DNA of 23,959 nt, taken from JABMRP01 sp964444795. Lineage in GTDB: Bacteria; Planctomycetota; Planctomycetia; Pirellulales; Thermoguttaceae. Shown here piece by piece: positions 23,299 to 23,959 of the stretch. The stretch spans positions 1-23,959 of the forward strand of contig CAYUIQ010000137.1 in NCBI GenBank assembly GCA_964444795.1, in the 5' to 3' direction. Made by a program: the position numbers and the translations under genes. The notes beneath the pieces were generated by a model. It did no database searches, was not told the DNA's origin, and saw only the letters and a program-made list of their open reading frames with translations. How positions within the stretch are numbered: the stretch's first letter is position 1; each line of letters opens with the position of its first letter.

Positions 23299-23327
23299 TT
23301 GACTTGTTCAGTGGGCGAATGTAGAAT
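23299..23327 (+). promoter_or_regulatory. Near-consensus sigma-70-type promoter before the Panacea-domain gene
   Basis: TTGACT (23299-23304), a 17-base spacer and TAGAAT (23322-23327) match five of six bases in each box. This is the best promoter in the window. Transcription would begin near 23333. That gives a leader of about 56 bases for the chosen ATG at 23390, or a leaderless message if the ATG at 23333 were used. Confidence 0.6.
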
Positions 23328-23389
23328 AAGAGATGAGGATAGTGTGCGCACGTACAGTAACCGTCGCCCCACCCACGGTCTCCTGCAAG

Positions 23390-23911
23390 ATGGCATATCC
23401 ACCAAAAGCTGTCGCGAACTTCGTTTTGGAGCAGGCGTTCACTGAGGATATCCCTGTTTCCCCGATGAAGTTGCAGAAACTCTTGTACTACAGCCAGGGG
23501 TGGCATTTAGCTTTTACCGATGATCCTATCTTTAATGAGCAGATAGAATGCTGGCCGTATGGCCCAGTAGTATCCACGATGTTTCACCACTTCAAAGAGT
23601 TTGGTAAAGACGCGATTACAAAGATGGCAACGGCCTCTCGCGTGAAGAGGCAGGATGGCAAGCTAAGGCTACGGACAGTTACTCCAAGTCTTCCTGACGA
23701 GTTGCCCAGCAGATCTCGCGAGATACTGAATGCCGTTTGGGAGTCCTACAAGGGGTTTTCGGCGATTAAACTGTCGAACATGACGCACTCGCCGGACGGC
23801 CCGTGGCGCAAAGTCTACGATGATCACAACGGTGCCCCTCCTGTTGGGACTGATATTCCGATGGACCTCATCAAGCAATATTTCCAGTCGCAGCTAGAAG
23901 GGGACAACTAG
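23390..23911 (+). CDS. Panacea (DUF4065/SocA-like) domain protein, probable antitoxin
   Basis: A 173-residue cytoplasmic protein starting MAYPPKAVANFVLEQAF. An in-frame ATG at 23333 adds 19 residues that do not fit the family. Family marks are VSPMKLQKLLYYSQGWHLAF (residues 24-43), IECWPYGPVVSTMFHHFKEF and IKLSNMTHSPDGPWRKVYDD. Proteins with this domain act as antitoxins of very diverse toxins, and SocA is an adaptor for proteolysis of its toxin. Base composition is clearly lower than in neighbouring genes (27 of 60 G/C at 23521-23580), a sign of recent acquisition. No toxin gene is visible on its upstream side. The window ends 48 bases after the stop, so a downstream partner could not be seen. 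It could also be an orphan. Confidence 0.82.
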   Translation: MAYPPKAVANFVLEQAFTEDIPVSPMKLQKLLYYSQGWHLAFTDDPIFNEQIECWPYGPVVSTMFHHFKEFGKDAITKMATASRVKRQDGKLRLRTVTPSLPDELPSRSREILNAVWESYKGFSAIKLSNMTHSPDGPWRKVYDDHNGAPPVGTDIPMDLIKQYFQSQLEGDN

Positions 23912-23959
23912 TCCTTACGCAAGCGAATAGCGAGAGTCAGTTCAATCGATAGTTTGAGC

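Overview
The window looks like a chromosomal segment of a planctomycete, most likely of the Pirellulales type. This is inferred from gene content. There is an exported sulfatase fused to a glycosidase-like domain, a Tat-exported Gfo/Idh/MocA oxidoreductase, a LamG protein with a PEP-CTERM sorting signal, small FHA and basic proteins of a kind I associate with planctomycetes, and palindromic repeats in the gaps. Most genes are GC-rich (40 of the 60 bases at 10201-10260 are G/C by hand count). I see no rRNA, tRNA, CRISPR array, intact insertion sequence or replication origin.

Layout. 102-3065 (+): secreted sulfatase/glycosidase fusion with a clear terminator, then an inverted pair of 22-base repeats. 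3217-6070 (-): a CoA-disulfide-reductase-like flavoprotein with a rhodanese tail, preceded by a PRMT-like methyltransferase. 6363-6750 (+): a decayed CorA-type transporter gene with a one-base frameshift and a large internal deletion. 6874-9346 (+): a radical SAM protein and, 28 bases later, a 497-residue protein with a central methyltransferase fold that I cannot assign; this is the best candidate for an undescribed system. 9648-11036 (+): Tat-exported oxidoreductase. 11069-12999 (-): a histone-H1-like basic protein, an 87-residue conserved small protein and an FHA protein.

13316-18628 (-): the glycine cleavage gene cluster in the order gcvT, gcvH, gcvPA, gcvPB, then a LipM-like octanoyltransferase. 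T, H and the two P subunits form the glycine decarboxylase system. The transferase is the right enzyme to start lipoylation of the H protein. gcvT and gcvH overlap in a GTGA, and a long hairpin separates gcvPB from the transferase gene. 18898-20343 (-): LamG/PEP-CTERM surface protein with its own terminator. 20691-23090 (-): RNase R with an unusually long lysine-rich tail built on 14-residue repeats. 23390-23911 (+): a lower-GC gene with a near-consensus promoter, encoding a Panacea/DUF4065 protein (antitoxin-type). Its partner, if there is one, lies beyond the window.

Starts were chosen from Shine-Dalgarno spacing and family alignment. Several genes start with GTG. Function calls rest on motif recognition by eye; no database search was run.
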